DNA of 64,000 nucleotides from Nilaparvata lugens (GCF_014356525.2 NC_052515.1:18495375-18559374); one strand, 5' to 3'; shown: positions 1 to 12,559, numbered from the stretch's first letter. Numbers and translations are program-made. Notes: generated by a model from the letters alone, not told the origin.

Positions 1-1
1 T

Positions 2-472
2 CCTTGGATTCCTGGGCTTCTTTCTAGTTTAACAAGACTTTCTCCTGGAACTTACCAAGGATTCCCAGGAAATTTACCTCATTTTCCGGGATTCCTTACC
101 CAAATTCCTGGATCTCCTAAAATCCCTGGTTTCAATTTCCAACTACCTGGAATTTTGCCTGAAATTACTAGTTTACTTCCCAAACTTCCCAGATTCCATC
201 CACGATTTCTCATATCTCTTAATACACCATATAAATTCTATCCATTAGTACCCAGATTCCTTCCAAAATTCTATTCACAAATCCACAGATCTCTTTCAAA
301 AATCAATTCCAGATTCTCCGGTTTCTTTCCTGAGCTTCCAGGATTTGGTTCTCCCTTTTTACCTCTCCTTTTGAGAAAGTCTGTGTTGTCCACAGCTCTC
401 AATGCCTTTGGCAGTGCATTCATTGGAAGAGGTCTCAAATCCTTCTCATCTCTTTCACCATTCACATTCCGA
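2..472 (+). CDS. Silk-like gene, first visible exon (Pro/Phe/Leu-rich, 157 codons)
   Basis: Frame 2 stays open from the window edge to the donor CGA|GTAAGT at 473. The residues are rich in Pro, Leu, Phe and Ser, with recurring 'PGF', 'LPKLPRF' and 'PFLPLL' patterns, grading into a less repetitive stretch with '[10 protein letters not shown]'. The first methionine in frame is not the gene start because the frame is already open at the edge. Membership in the gene rests on matching phase and composition. Confidence 0.7.
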
Positions 473-3400
473 GTAAGTAGTCTTCTAAATTTCATTTCAG
501 AATTCTGGCTCTCCTAGTGATTTGCATCCTACCCCAATACTGTCGGTGTCTTACTTCACATTTGTCCCTTCTCTCCATCTGGTCTCTCAAGTCACTTCAA
601 TAATTTAACACTATGGAATCTCCATTATTTTCATCCAATCATCCATCTTCTTAGAGGGAGGCTCCATTATGATACTTTTTTGGTATTTTTTCTTCTCTCC
701 AATTACTTTAATAATTTTGTGTTTTATGGAAAACACTGATAAACTTTGGAATCCTTCAATCTATCTCAAACATCTTGGTAAAAATGAGTTATTTCATGTG
801 TGCATCAATATGCTGTTAATAAATGTTTAGAGAGGTGATTGTCATGTACTCATGTTCGATTTGCATTCACAACTGTATTACAATACCACCCGACTTCTTC
901 ATCTGGTTTGCTTCAATTTTATCAGTTGGAAACTCGACTTTGTTTCACAAGTGGTTCCATAATAACAGTCAATTAAATGTATTTCAACTCTACTATTAAG
1001 AAATAATCATTATTAAACGAAAATCCCAATTAAATGCTGCAAATCACCCCGAAGACTTCTGCTACTGCATTTAATGGTGATTTACAGAATTTAATTTGGA
1101 TTTTCGTTTAATAATAATTATTCATTATTCATTATTCATTAACATTTATTCATTAAATTTGAACAATTGCAATTTCTAATTTATTTCCATCTGTCTACTA
1201 TTAAGGAAATTTCACCATTCTTGGTATTTCTACTGATGCTTTAGTATGGTAGGAAATATATAATGCAAAATTAATGAAGAAAGAATCGAAAGAAATCTTG
1301 GAAATGGAATGAAACCTGGATTAAATTGCATACACTGATACAGTGGATTTGATCAATAATACTAATGTCTTCTTTATTGCTGTTGTATAATATATAATAC
1401 TCAATTAATAATATTGTATTAGTAATTGTAATCATAAATTTATTTATATTCATATTTATTTATCAGGTCAAAAACATCACAGTATTGGAAAGAAAAACAG
1501 GCGCTAGCCCAAAACTCATGTATTAGAAAAAAATTGAATTATAAAAAGAACCAGAATATGTTTACAGAACCTATTGCATTGCTGTTACACTTGGAAATTT
1601 TGAAACTTCGATACTTTGAAATTGGATGAAATGTGCATTGAATCGCATACACTGATACAGTGAATTTGATCAGTACCTAGATGTCTTCTTGATTGCTGTT
1701 GTATAATAATCTGGATTGAATTGTATAACCTTATTTCTTAATCTGGATTCAAGGATTGTATATTTCTCAACTCGCCTGAGTTGAAATCTGATTTCATTTC
1801 ATCTCAAGAAGGAATTAGGTTTGCTAAATTGTTGTAGCAAAATATCAAAACTGATTATATACAGATCAGTCAATTAATATTGTACTACGGAATATAGTTG
1901 TCAATATTATGTGTTTTTCAGGGCTCTCCATTTTTCCCTGGCCTCTACTCGCCTTTTGGATATAGCGTGAGTTATATTATCATTGATATTTCAAGTGATA
2001 TTGCTATTTCAATGCTGTAGAATCAAACAAATCAAAAGGTTTTATTGTCATGAACAATTATTGTGAAAGTTAAGTGACTAACAAAGTACCTTAGCTATAT
2101 CTCTTGAATAACAGAATTCTGTCCGGATAAATACAGTAGAATTTTATAGTAGCTTTACCATATCTGATGTTTAATAATTATGTTTCATGATGTACTTCCT
2201 TATCTTAGAATTTTGAACATCCGTTTCAAACCTCTCTTATGTAACTTACAACTGCAATTTTTATCTATTTTCTGTATAGGGCTACTTGTAATATAAATAG
2301 AAAGAAAAATAAAAATCTCTGTACCCTTTTTGAGTTATTTCATTACATCATGTTTCAACATTGATGCCATTTTCAAGTGAAAATTTAGTTATCACTTGAA
2401 AATGGCATCAATGAAGAAACATGTTGTGATAAAATAATTCAAAAAGGGTACTGAGATTTTATTTTTCTTTCTATTTAAACTGCAATCTTTTATGGAATCA
2501 ATATTTTAAATACTATCAATGACGTGCTATATTCAGAAATACTCATTGAAATTTCTATTGCAGCTCAGATAAATTCACGTTTGATATTTCACTTTAATCA
2601 ATTATGAATAGGATAAATGAAGAGTTCATGATGAACGAATTGTGCAAAAGTTACCTACATAATAATATTCCTGTGTCAGGGGTATACATTTTGTAATACT
2701 TGCAATTGAATTTTATTTCGCAGGCCTTGAAATCGCTGTATGAATCAACTAGCTTTGCTGAAAGCATTGAATCAGCTGCTGCTTATGATTCACTTTTGGG
2801 ATCGCCCTTTGGATTCTCACCTTTTGGACCCTTTGGACCTTTCGGACCCCTTGGACCCTTTGGAGTAAGTTCACATTCCCAGCAACAGATTCCAAAAATG
2901 ATACAATCCATATAATAATTTATTTCAAGTTAATTGATGGAAAGGTGAGGTACTTCAATATCATGGACCATTTGGTGTAAGTTCACATTTCCACTAAGAA
3001 GAATTAAAAAATTTTCTTTTTGATGATTAATCGTATGAATTATTCAAGTAATGCTTCAATTACAACAAATAATTGTGTTTTATTACTTCATACAGCCTGA
3101 AGCAACAAGTACAGTAATGATTTTCGTATGGAATGTTTTTTAAGGATTATGGCAATGGAAGTTACAAGCCTATGGTGATGAAGATAGAGAGATAGATTAT
3201 AGAAATATATTAAACTAGAAGTCCTTCAATTATTGTTCTTAAATATTATATTCAATTATATAGATTTTACTTCATTTGTCAAGAAATGTATTCGTTCATC
3301 ATTCATTCATTCATTCATTTGTCAAACTGTAAAAAAGTTTACAATTCATTCTTCACATCATACATTACTCTGTTTTTAGGTATCACCATTCGGCCCAGGA

Positions 3401-6400
3401 CTATTCTCGCCTTTCTCTCCTCTTTCTCCCTTTTCTCCATTTTCTCCTTTCTCTCCCTTTGCTCCCTTCTTACCCTTTGGAATAAGTTCTCCATTTTCTC
3501 CATTCTCTCCCTTCGCCCCCTTCTTACCATTTGGAGTAAGTATGAATTATTTTTTTGAAATATTTTCATATCAAGAACGAAGTAGAAATTTTAAACATAT
3601 GAATTCAAGAATATTATGATCCTTGAGTTGAATACATAAGAAGCAAATTTTCTGTGCTTCTATTTGCTATTTGTTATAAGTAATTATGACATTTTCAATT
3701 TCCAATATATCTTTCAATTCTGTATTTTTATAATGATTGCTCTGTCATTATAAATCCAGCTGATCGTGAAGATGCAATCGATAAAATTGAAAATTCATTC
3801 TTCAGTTAACATTTTAAAGTAATTCCAATGTACCTAGAATACAGGTGCCTAGTACGGTAGGTACTTTGAATAATATTTAAGGGTTGTTGATTTTTGTTAT
3901 GATACAAACGTCATGTAATTTGGTCTAGTGTAACGTTTACAATGGCTCTAATTAGTTCTGCAAAAGTCATTCAATGTCTATGGATACGGTACATATTTTG
4001 ATAATTTTGAATATTGGTGGAACTGATTACAAATAATTTATTTGATTACAGGGTTTGAGCTCAATCGAATTTTGCAAGTCATCACTTTTTAGCTCCCTTT
4101 CTGCTAGTCTTTCACCATTCAGACCTCTAGGCGTGAGCATTTGAAGTCACTTATATCGATTTAAATTATTTCCAATTCGATTTGTTTGAAGTGTGAATTG
4201 AAAAAATGAACAATTATGGCATAAGAAGAGTACTAGATAATGTCCAGTCTGATTGATTTGATTTTATTGAACTAATAATAAGACAGTAAAATAACAATAA
4301 AGCTGTGATTATGTTGCATCATGAAGATTGAATTTTGATTAAGAAAAATGAATTGATGACTGAATTTGAAGTTAACACTAACTCATTAGAAGTATAGTAA
4401 AGATTTGACAACTCATAGAGATTGGAAAATTTTGCCTTGTAGAGTTTTTTAAATTACTTCCAGAAATATTATGTGAGTCTTCCTCATTTTAAAGTTACCT
4501 TTTGGACCATTGGGACTTGGACCTTTCGGACCCCTTGGACCTCTTGGACCCCTTGAACTTCCCCTTGGACCTCTTGGACTTCCCCTTGGACCTCTTGGAC
4601 CCCTCGGTCTTCCTCTTGGACCCCTCGGTCTTGGGCCTTTCGGACCTCTTGGACCACTTGGACTTGGACCATTTGGACCTCTAGGACCTCTTGGCCTTCC
4701 CCTTGGACTAGGACCTTTTGGACTTCCCCTTGGACCTCTCGGACTTCCCCTTGGACCTCTCGGACTTCCCCTCGGACCCTTGGGACCTCTTGATGGCCCA
4801 CTTGGACCTCTAGGACCCCTTGGACCTCTTGGACTTCCTCTTGGACCTCTTGGACTTCCCCTTGGACCTCTAGGACCCCTTGGACTTGGACCTCTTGGAC
4901 CCCTTGGTCTTGGGCCTTTAGGACCTCTTGGACTTCCTCTTGGACCTCTTGGACTCCCCCTTGGACCTCTAGGACCCCTTGGACCTATCGGACTTGGACC
5001 TCTTGGACCCCTTGGCCCTCTTGGACTTGGGCCTCTGGGACCCCTTGGTCCTTTGGGACCTCTTGATGGCCCACTTGGACCATTGGGACCTCTAGGACCA
5101 CTTGGTGGTCCTTTCGGACCTTTGGGACCCCTTGGACCTTTGGGACCTCTAGGACCTGAAGGCCCTCTTGGACCTTTTGGACCTTTGGGACTAGGTGGCC
5201 CTCTAGGACCATTTGGACCTCTTGGCCCATATGGACCCCTTGGGTTTGGACCATTCTCACCTCTTGGACTTGGACCATTTGGACCTCTTGGCCCATATGG
5301 ACCACTTGGGCTTGGTCCTTTTGGACCCTTTGTACCGTTCGGCCCCTATGGACCATATGGACCCTTTGCAGTAAGTGTGAACATATGTCATTTCCTACCA
5401 ATTGTCTAAAACAATTTGCTTTGCTTATTTTTTCAATCCTCTGTCTTTTCACAATTTGCCAACATATTTATAATACACTCCAGAATATTATTGACAACTT
5501 GTACAAGAAAACAACTACAAATTTTTAGCTAGAATGTTTGCTTCAACTCTCGAATCAATTCACATTCAGTCTTTAATCACTTATCATAATTTTTATGAAC
5601 CATTGGAGATGGAAATTCTATTGCCAATTATGCAAAAACGTGTATGGATTGATTATAGTTAATTCAATCAATTATTAAGTTATCAGTGATGATTCAATGG
5701 AATATTTTTATGCAATCTGTTATTCAACTCATCTAGATAAGTTGCTTCTTTAACCTGTTGTGCCTTCTCAATCATTCATAATGAGTTGAGAAAGATATGT
5801 TATCTATGAAAGTATAAATAAATAAATCATTATGGTGAACTTCTCACTCAATAAACAGATAATAGGAGATCGATCAATAGCTTCATCTATGTTGAGTATT
5901 AATAAATACAATAACTTTCTGTTCTCTCATGAAATAAGTGATATCAATGAAATTCATAATATATTTATTTGCCTATTCATTTTCTGATTTTCCAAATTGT
6001 ATTGTTTGTAGGGTTTACCATTGAGCCCATTGGATGTTGCCGCAGCTACAGCTACAGCTGGAGCTTCAGTTGTGAGTTTCAAATTTCCAATTTATCCCAA
6101 TCTTAATTCAACTATCAAGATAAAACTCTTTGATTCGTAGGACTATCAAACTTTTGGTGCCTAAGCTCTTGTATTCTTAACACTAGCTGAGGTTTCATTG
6201 AAATTTTAGCATTTTCTCTGTCATTTTAAAAAAACATGTTCTTCTGCCTTTTTGTAAAACAGGTCCTAGCCCCTTTTTCAATCCAAATTGTTGAGAGAAA
6301 TAGCCAAGAACTCGTAACCTATTTTTCCTCTCCCAATCATTTTATTGATAAGAACTTGTACTAGTGATTAAATCATGACAATATATTGTTTCATACTGTA

Positions 6401-9400
6401 TTTTCTAAATACTTGGAACAGCAAGTAAGTATGCTTAGTGTTTCACACTGCACTAATAGTTCTACTGTCTTACAAGTAATGTTTATTGTGTGCAAAAGAA
6501 TTTTGTTTCTTGAAAATGGCATGAGTGCTTGAAACTAGTTGGGTGTTCATATAAGAAAGTATAAACAGGGTATTAGTAATTTCTTAATAATTGAACAATT
6601 CGAGTAGCCCTAATAAATACTTTATTCTATTATTCATTTCATTCAAATTATTTTATTTCTATTATTATTGTCTATTGGTGTATCGTTTTGGAATTTAATG
6701 GTTAGATGATGATGTACTTGTATGAATAAATAAAGAATGAAATAATAAAAGATTGAATAATTAAGTACATTATTGAAAAAAACACAGTTTTATTTTTGTC
6801 ACATCCACATTTATGAGACTTTTACACAGGATTGCAGTTTCGTGTTAAAATCAACCGCTAAAGATGTGTTGGTTTCAACACGAATTTGCAGTCTTGTGTA
6901 AAAGTCTAATAAATGTGGATGTGACAAAAATGAAACTGTGTTTTGTCAATTACGGAAAAATCCCACAATATCAATTCTAATTCAACGAATTGTATTAATA
7001 AAAATCTGTTAGCCATTTAATCTATTAATTCAAATCTATTTATTTATCCAATCGTTTATTCTGTATTTATTTATTAACAATGCAAATAACACTAATGTAA
7101 TAACATTGAAAGATAAAATAATAAGGTAGTCCTTGTGCTATTTTTTTATTGATTCATACAAGTTCATCATCATCTACTAGCCATTAAATTCAGCCATTTT
7201 TATTATTCATCTATTTGTGTGTTTGTTTTGGAATTCAATGGCTAATTTCGAGTGTAACTAGTTGATGTTGATGTAATACAGGCTGAGGCAGCCGTGGCAT
7301 CAACAGCGTCGTCAGTGGTGACCGAAACGGTGACTGAGGAAGTGGTGTCCGTCAGTGAGACATCGTCAACTGTGTCGTCGATCGCATCAGCTGGTGTCGT
7401 CGCCGACTCACTCCTTGGCGGATACGGTGCTTTGGGTGTAAGTATACGCTCCTAAAACGACTCAACTATGTGTACACGTGACCAGTGCAAAATATTCCCA
7501 TGAAATGCCTTTTCGAAATCGTTGGTTCAAGCTTTTGGCTTGCACTTATAAAGTTGATTTACACCAAAATGTATCGTTCACTAGCTGCGTGAATGAAGAA
7601 AGGGTGTTTTACAAACTTACCGTCTAGAAAAGTGTGCATTTCTTTCATTCCATTACTCTCAAATTTTCTATAGAGAAAAATTCATTTAACGAATGGTTAT
7701 CAAACATAATTTTGTTGGTTATGTATTATATGGCTATGCTATGGTGAACAAGCTATCAGAGCATGCGCAGCCGCAGAGAAGCAAGCAGACTACAAAATTC
7801 AATCGACCAATGAGAGCTCGGATAGTTGGAACTGTACCTTGTTGGAACAATTTACCACGCTTCGACTGTGGGGCAGGAACTGGAACTGGAACTGGCTTTC
7901 TGGTACAGAATCTGTCAAAAATCTTCCCATGGGACGCGGAACTTTTTACCTGGTAAATTGTGAATCGGACAATTTACCACATTTTATGTACACAGAACGG
8001 GCCCTATGAAGAGGTTCACTTGAAACTAAAGGGTTCAAATATTCGCTACTAAATGGTCTTAACTGTATTGAGATTCACTATAAACTTCCAGTATTGTTTG
8101 AATTTGAAGCATTCAATTTCTTTTAAAGATTGTTGGCCATTCGTATATTGTATCCACTGTCAAAGCAACAGAAACCTAACATAATGAAAACTGAACGTAC
8201 TTTGAAGTTGCTCCAGAAAGGTCTCAATCATATTGAGATTCACTTAAAACTTGTAGTATTGGCTGGATTTAAAGCATTCATTTTTCTAGAAGGATCGCTG
8301 ACGGTTTGAATAATTTATTCACTGGACTCTGAAAGCAACATGAACTTGGCGTAAAGAAAACTGGACGTACTGAGCTGAATACTAAGATTTTGGTTCAAGT
8401 ATTCGCTCCTAATAGTCTCAACTATAGTGAGATTCAATTTAGACTTCCAGTATTGTTTGAATTTGAAGCATTTATGTTTTCAAAAGGATTACTGCCGTTT
8501 GATTACTTTATCCTCTGAATTTCCTGAAAGCAACAGGAGCTTGACGTACTGGAAACTGGAAGTACGGTACTGAAGTTGACAACTTTGGCTGGTTCTTGAT
8601 CAACTGAAATCTTGATGTAGTGAATGTTACCAATTAGAGAGTCTCATTATAGAAGGATTACACTGTTAATTTTCAAACTACAATAAAATAATGTGAGTTA
8701 TAGATAGTTTATCAGTATCGAGAAGATTTTCTAGTATTGAAGATGTGTGGTTTGCCGTCCTGTACAAAACAGATTGCTACAAAACATTCAAACTATTCTT
8801 TCCCTCTCAATGGATGTAGTTGAATATTATAACTATCACGACAATGTCTCATGCAATCATGTAATTGTTCTTGGACAAATAAAATATTCTTATTCTTTAT
8901 TCTTAATGGCAATTTGAAACACATTCTTGTGAGTTGTGACTGAACTGTGTATAGCTTTAAAATGATTTTTGTGTATGAGAAGTGAGGAGTAATTACGATA
9001 AACCTGGAGTACGTTCGTTGGATGACTCATACAAATGGTCAGATAGTTGACGAAAGCTAGAAGTAATTGAATTTAATTTCTTCTCTGATCAACTCAACGG
9101 CGATCTTTGCCTGCAAATCTACGTCAACCAGGGGTCTATTGCATTTTCAAATACAAACTGATAATCAATCAATTCATTTATTTCACAAACGATCATAATA
9201 AAAATTAACAAAGAAATTTGATAATACCAATAGTCTGGTTATCAGAATAGGAAAGTAGGTACTTATCAAATTGTTAGCTTGTATTTCATCACGCAACAGG
9301 GTTTTTGTACCAGGTGGACTGTCCAGTTGGACCTGTTCCGACTCATGAAACTTTGAATTCAATTGCCCTTTTTTATAAAGAAAGATATAAAGAAATTGCA

Positions 9401-11394
9401 AAATGTTAAACAATAAAGAATACTAAGTTACTTAAGTCAACGGTTGGCCTAACAATGTTAATCTCAAAGATACTCACAAAACTCATTTTGGAACATTCGG
9501 AATGGATTTTTCCAGAACATGTTAACAATTTCATAGAACATTCATTGGTTTCCAAAGAAGTTTATTCTCTTGAAGATACAGTTTTTGCATGAATTTTGCA
9601 TCATTTGTCAAGGATTTTTCGTTTTGATATCAGGGAGCTACCCTAGCCGCCTCTGAATACGATGCCGCCATGATGTCAGCTGGTTACGGAGCTGCAGCGG
9701 AAATGGGAGCCGCTTCAGCCGCGTACGGAGCCGCAGCGGAAATGGGAGCCGCGTACGGAGCCGCAGCGGAAATGGGAGCCGCTTCAGCCGCTTACGGAGC
9801 TAGCGGAGTAGCCGCCGCTTACGAGGCTGAAACAATGGCCGCAGCTGCCAGCGGTGGAGGCATGGGATTCGTGAGTATTTTCCACTTATATAAAAATCAT
9901 AGCTCTTGAATTTCCTGGTCATTACGAACAACAGAGTTTCAACATATTAATGGCGATTTGCAATCAATAGTCTTGTATCAACTCACTCGTGACTAGCGTT
10001 AGTTTACCTATTCCGAATAGGTAAATTGAATAATCCAATAGGTAAAATCATTTATCCAATGAAAATTGGTCCTGCCAAACCTGAATAGATTTTACAGCAG
10101 GTGCCTACAAATAAAAAATACAATAAATAGAATGACATGCTAACTTTAAACAATAAAATAACAGGAAAGTTCTCTATGATTATTTAAATGGTAGTTTAAA
10201 AATGAATATTAGGTATTATTTATGTGGTCTAAATATGTTGATAGGGTTAATTGAAAAGAGGGAAACGGAGAGCTCAACAAGTAAGGTGTCAGAGTTTCCA
10301 GTTAGCACCTGATTAATTTCGGAGCCTCTAGCATGAATTAATGATTGTTTGTATTCAGCCGAGACCGATGGCTTATTACTAATACAGCAACGCCGTATTT
10401 GTTGCTAACCAATTTGAAGAAAATATCGCAGTTTTTTCTCTACAAAGTTAGTACCTTCAGTCGATCAGTCATTATTTTATTTCCAAAAATGACCTGCAAA
10501 TCGTCATTAGAGTGTTGAAAACTTGTTGAAAATTTAGACTGACTTCCTTGTAGGAATGTCTTCCAGCTTGTATGAGGTACGTCTATGAAGCTCAGACACT
10601 AGTAGTATTTTTCTGATTCTATCTTGTAAATCTAGTGAAATAATTCAGAGATCAACTTTGAGCCTTATTCGATTTGTCTTGTCATTTTCATAATCATCAT
10701 CACTTATCATCATATTTTTCATCTTTAAGAGGAATAATCTATTATTTTAGTATTCACAGTAGTTCATATATTACAGTAATCATAACTGCATTACAAGAAA
10801 AAAGCATGCCGTAAAAATTACTCTGTGTAGCTCCAATATGATTCTGATATAATAGTGATTATCAATAAAATATTTTTGATTGCTATACTCTACACTTACT
10901 CGAGAGGTTGTCCCTGACTGGAAGACAAATTTAATTGAATCCCATAGCCTATTTCTTGTAAAACGTTTAAAAATCTTTGTGATATTGATTCTCTTCTATT
11001 TGAATCGTGGAAATTGCATTTGAAATTTCATTGACTCAAATTTTATTTACAATATACAAAATACTAGTCTCTCATGTCATTCCACAATATTAAGTTGTTT
11101 AAATTAATATTAAATAATATGAAGTTTGTTTAATCTCCTAGATGAAAGTGCGAGTTGAAAAATTGTATCACATGAATAAATAGAATGTTCACTATTAAGA
11201 GCCATAAGAAAAAATTAGAAAAATACATTGGATTTCAAAATTTCTAGGAAACTAATAATTTTGAATAGTTTGAACTTTTAATATATTTTTGAATGAGCCA
11301 GTCCGAACTTCGAATTTCTCACAGAAATTTGTGGTGGTTTTTACAGAAGCAGAGCCTGTTAAACAAAGCTAGCAAATTGTTCGGGAGAGGATGA
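2..11394 (+). CDS. Silk-like low-complexity repeat protein gene, 5' partial, ten phase-0 exons
   Basis: Coding exons read at 2-472, 1922-1966, 2724-2864, 3380-3535, 4052-4132, 4495-5370, 6012-6071, 7282-7437, 9634-9870 and 11347-11394. Each has an AG acceptor and a GT donor (mostly GTAAGT or GTGAGT), each is a whole number of codons, and every intron is phase 0. Together they give 756 residues and a TGA stop. Order: Pro/Phe/Leu-rich N-terminal part, short FSPFSP and FGPFGP exons, a 292-residue GPLG/GPFG exon, a Ser/Thr/Val-rich exon, an Ala/Gly/Tyr/Glu/Met repeat exon, and a short basic tail ending KLFGRG. No catalytic or known domain is visible. The composition resembles secreted structural proteins such as silks, sheath or eggshell proteins; that is inference. 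The start codon and any signal peptide lie upstream of the window. Family not recognised. Confidence 0.8.
1009..1118. repeat. Foldback MITE, family A copy 1
   Basis: Terminal inverted arms of about 40 bp start ATTAAACGAAAATCC and contain TGCAAATCACC. It sits in an intron of the silk-like gene. A second copy with the same arm sequence lies at 46941-47110. ATTC repeats follow on the right (1119-1152). Confidence 0.75.
2295..2476. repeat. Long foldback element, family B copy 1
   Basis: The arms of about 85 bp run AAATAGAAAGAAAAATAAAA ... CATTTTCAAGTGA and come back as the near-complementary sequence, with a very small loop near 2385-2390. Each arm holds an 'ACTTGAAAATGGCAT ... GAAACATGTTGTG' block. 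A half copy lies at 36066-36180 and a related foldback at 42714-42958. Confidence 0.75.
2964..2992 (+). repeat. Decayed copy of an exon end plus splice donor
   Basis: 'TGGACCATTTGGTGTAAG...' repeats the last bases and donor of the exon ending at 2864 ('TGGACCCTTTGGAGTAAG...', 2852-2880), including the following TTCACATTTCC. A usable acceptor directly upstream is not evident, so it is probably a relic. Confidence 0.55.
3380..3535 (+). CDS. Silk-like gene exon with FSP repeats and an internal 54-bp duplication
   Basis: Fifty-two codons, mostly Ser-Pro-Phe and Pro-Phe-Leu runs. Positions 3434-3487 and 3488-3541 are tandem 54-bp copies with five differences. The second ends on the live donor GGA|GTAAGT; the first has GGA-ATAAGT at the same place and is read through as Ile-Ser. 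Confidence 0.8.
4495..5370 (+). CDS. Silk-like gene, GPLG/GPFG repeat exon (292 codons)
   Basis: Acceptor ...TTTTAAAG|TTACCT and donor TTTGCA|GTAAGT enclose 292 codons built from Gly-Pro-Leu and Gly-Pro-Phe triplets, broken by 'GLPLGPL' and 'GLG' units. Towards the end, Tyr appears (GPYGPFG), and two copies each of a DGPLG and a near-identical LGPYGPLG block occur. The strict Gly-X-Y register of collagen is broken repeatedly, so this is not a collagen helix. At DNA level it is a minisatellite of 9-bp units close to GGACCTCTT. Long open frames on the other strand here are by-products of the repeat. Confidence 0.85.
6683..7195. repeat. Nested inverted repeats in an intron of the silk-like gene
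   Basis: An inner hairpin at 6780-6943 has arms of about 70 bp (ACACAGTTTTATTTTTGTCA ... and its complement). Outside it, 'GAATTTAATGGTTAGATGATG' type sequence at 6690-6740 reappears inverted at about 7145-7190 (CATCATCATCTACTAGCCAT). Consistent with one foldback element inserted near or in another. Confidence 0.6.
8040..8600 (+). repeat. Three diverged tandem repeats of about 170-190 bp
   Basis: Units begin near 8052, 8220 and 8410 with GGTCT(C/T)AA followed by TATTGAGATTCACT, then 'CCAGTATTGTTTGAATTTGA' and GAAAGCAACA...GACGTACT. They lie in the intron between the Ser/Thr/Val exon and the Ala-rich exon. No coding potential was seen. Confidence 0.6.
9634..9870 (+). CDS. Silk-like gene, Ala-rich repeat exon
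   Basis: Seventy-nine codons. After '[19 protein letters not shown]' come near-identical repeats of about 9-14 residues, '[13 protein letters not shown]', with one shortened copy lacking SAA. The DNA copies are almost identical, so they are recent. It ends GGGMGF and splices in phase 0 to the last coding exon. The poly-Ala/Gly-Tyr pattern is like crystalline blocks of silk-type proteins (inference). Confidence 0.8.
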
Positions 11395-11407
11395 GGCTTA
11401 ATTAATG

Positions 11408-12397
11408 GTAAATTTCTATGAACTCTTCGCATTATTATTCAATAAGTTGATCAAGATAACTGTTTAAATTATTTTTTCCTGCAAAACAATTATTATTAAA
11501 AGCAAAAAAAGCCTCAATCACAATATACGATAGGTGCATGTTAGATACAGGCTGAGACAAAAAACACACTTCCAAATTATAAAAAAAATTATTATTTGTA
11601 TCAAATATCGAATGCTAATGCTTCTAAAATTAAATTCCAGAATGCTTTTAAAACAAATTCTAATGTCTTGCTCTCATCGTTGTCATCCAGTCATCAACTT
11701 CATTTCAAACTAAATTCATCCTTTAAGCATGTGGCTCATGAGTTCAAACTGTGTCTGCTTCTTTTTTTATACATTTTAATTGGCTATTCATTTGAAACGT
11801 CTCATAATGTTGACCCTTGTAGAATTTATTGTGATATTATAATTATTGAAATTATAACTTACATCAATTACTTTTATAATGTAATGTAGTGTACTATGTT
11901 GCTCGTAACGTGTTGTAATTTTTGTACTTGATCAGTAGATTGCACAGTAGTTGTCGACAATTTATTTGGATTGCTTCATATCAAATTTCATTAGTCTTAC
12001 TTTTATAAGTCTGCATGATTAAATCATAACTGGATTCATTTGAGTTTTCTATCGGATTGTTTATATGATGTTTCTTTTCTAACAACCATTGATTAATTTG
12101 CATTTGTTTAATCAATTATGATTTAATATGGTGTGGTATGGATAGTTTTTCATCTAAGATGTAATACCTAAAGCTCTTACTAGGCACCTAGAGTCAATTT
12201 CAATTTTAATTTCTTTCGATTAAGTTAATAGGGAACTACCCACCAATTTTCTCTACTTACTGGTAAACTACTCGACAATGTAGGCTCTACTTATTATTGT
12301 TTCACTGAGATCAATTTTTGCAACTCAAAATCAAATCTAGTGAACTTTTCAAATTCATTTCGTATTCTCTAATATGTCAAATTGAATTGATTTGCAG
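11408..12397 (+). other. Possible 3' UTR intron of the silk-like gene and downstream poly(A) signals
   Basis: Fourteen bases after the TGA stop there is a GTAAAT donor candidate at 11408, and TTTGCAG at 12391-12397 is a possible acceptor. AATAAA follows at 12471, 12530 and 12552, whereas no good signal lies soon after the stop. A spliced 3' UTR would explain this. The region has no other recognisable gene; the open frame at 11596-11889 is AT-rich with no domain. Confidence 0.35.
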
Positions 12398-12559
12398 TAC
12401 TACTGATGGATGGGACTGTGATTGATCAATGAACATCAACCGAAGAATACATCATCACACTTTCAGTAGAAATAAACATTGATCAATTTTTGAAACAGCT
12501 AATGCAAATAGATACCTTAATTGAAGTGAAATAAAAATGTAACATAGATTCAATAAATC

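Noticed and set aside
4484..5452. Long open frames on the minus strand and in another plus frame over the GPLG exon
   Set aside because: They arise from the repeat itself; only the + frame is flanked by splice sites in matching phase.
11596..11889. 97-codon open frame after the silk-like gene
   Set aside because: AT-rich, no domain, no splice support; lies in the possible 3' UTR intron.
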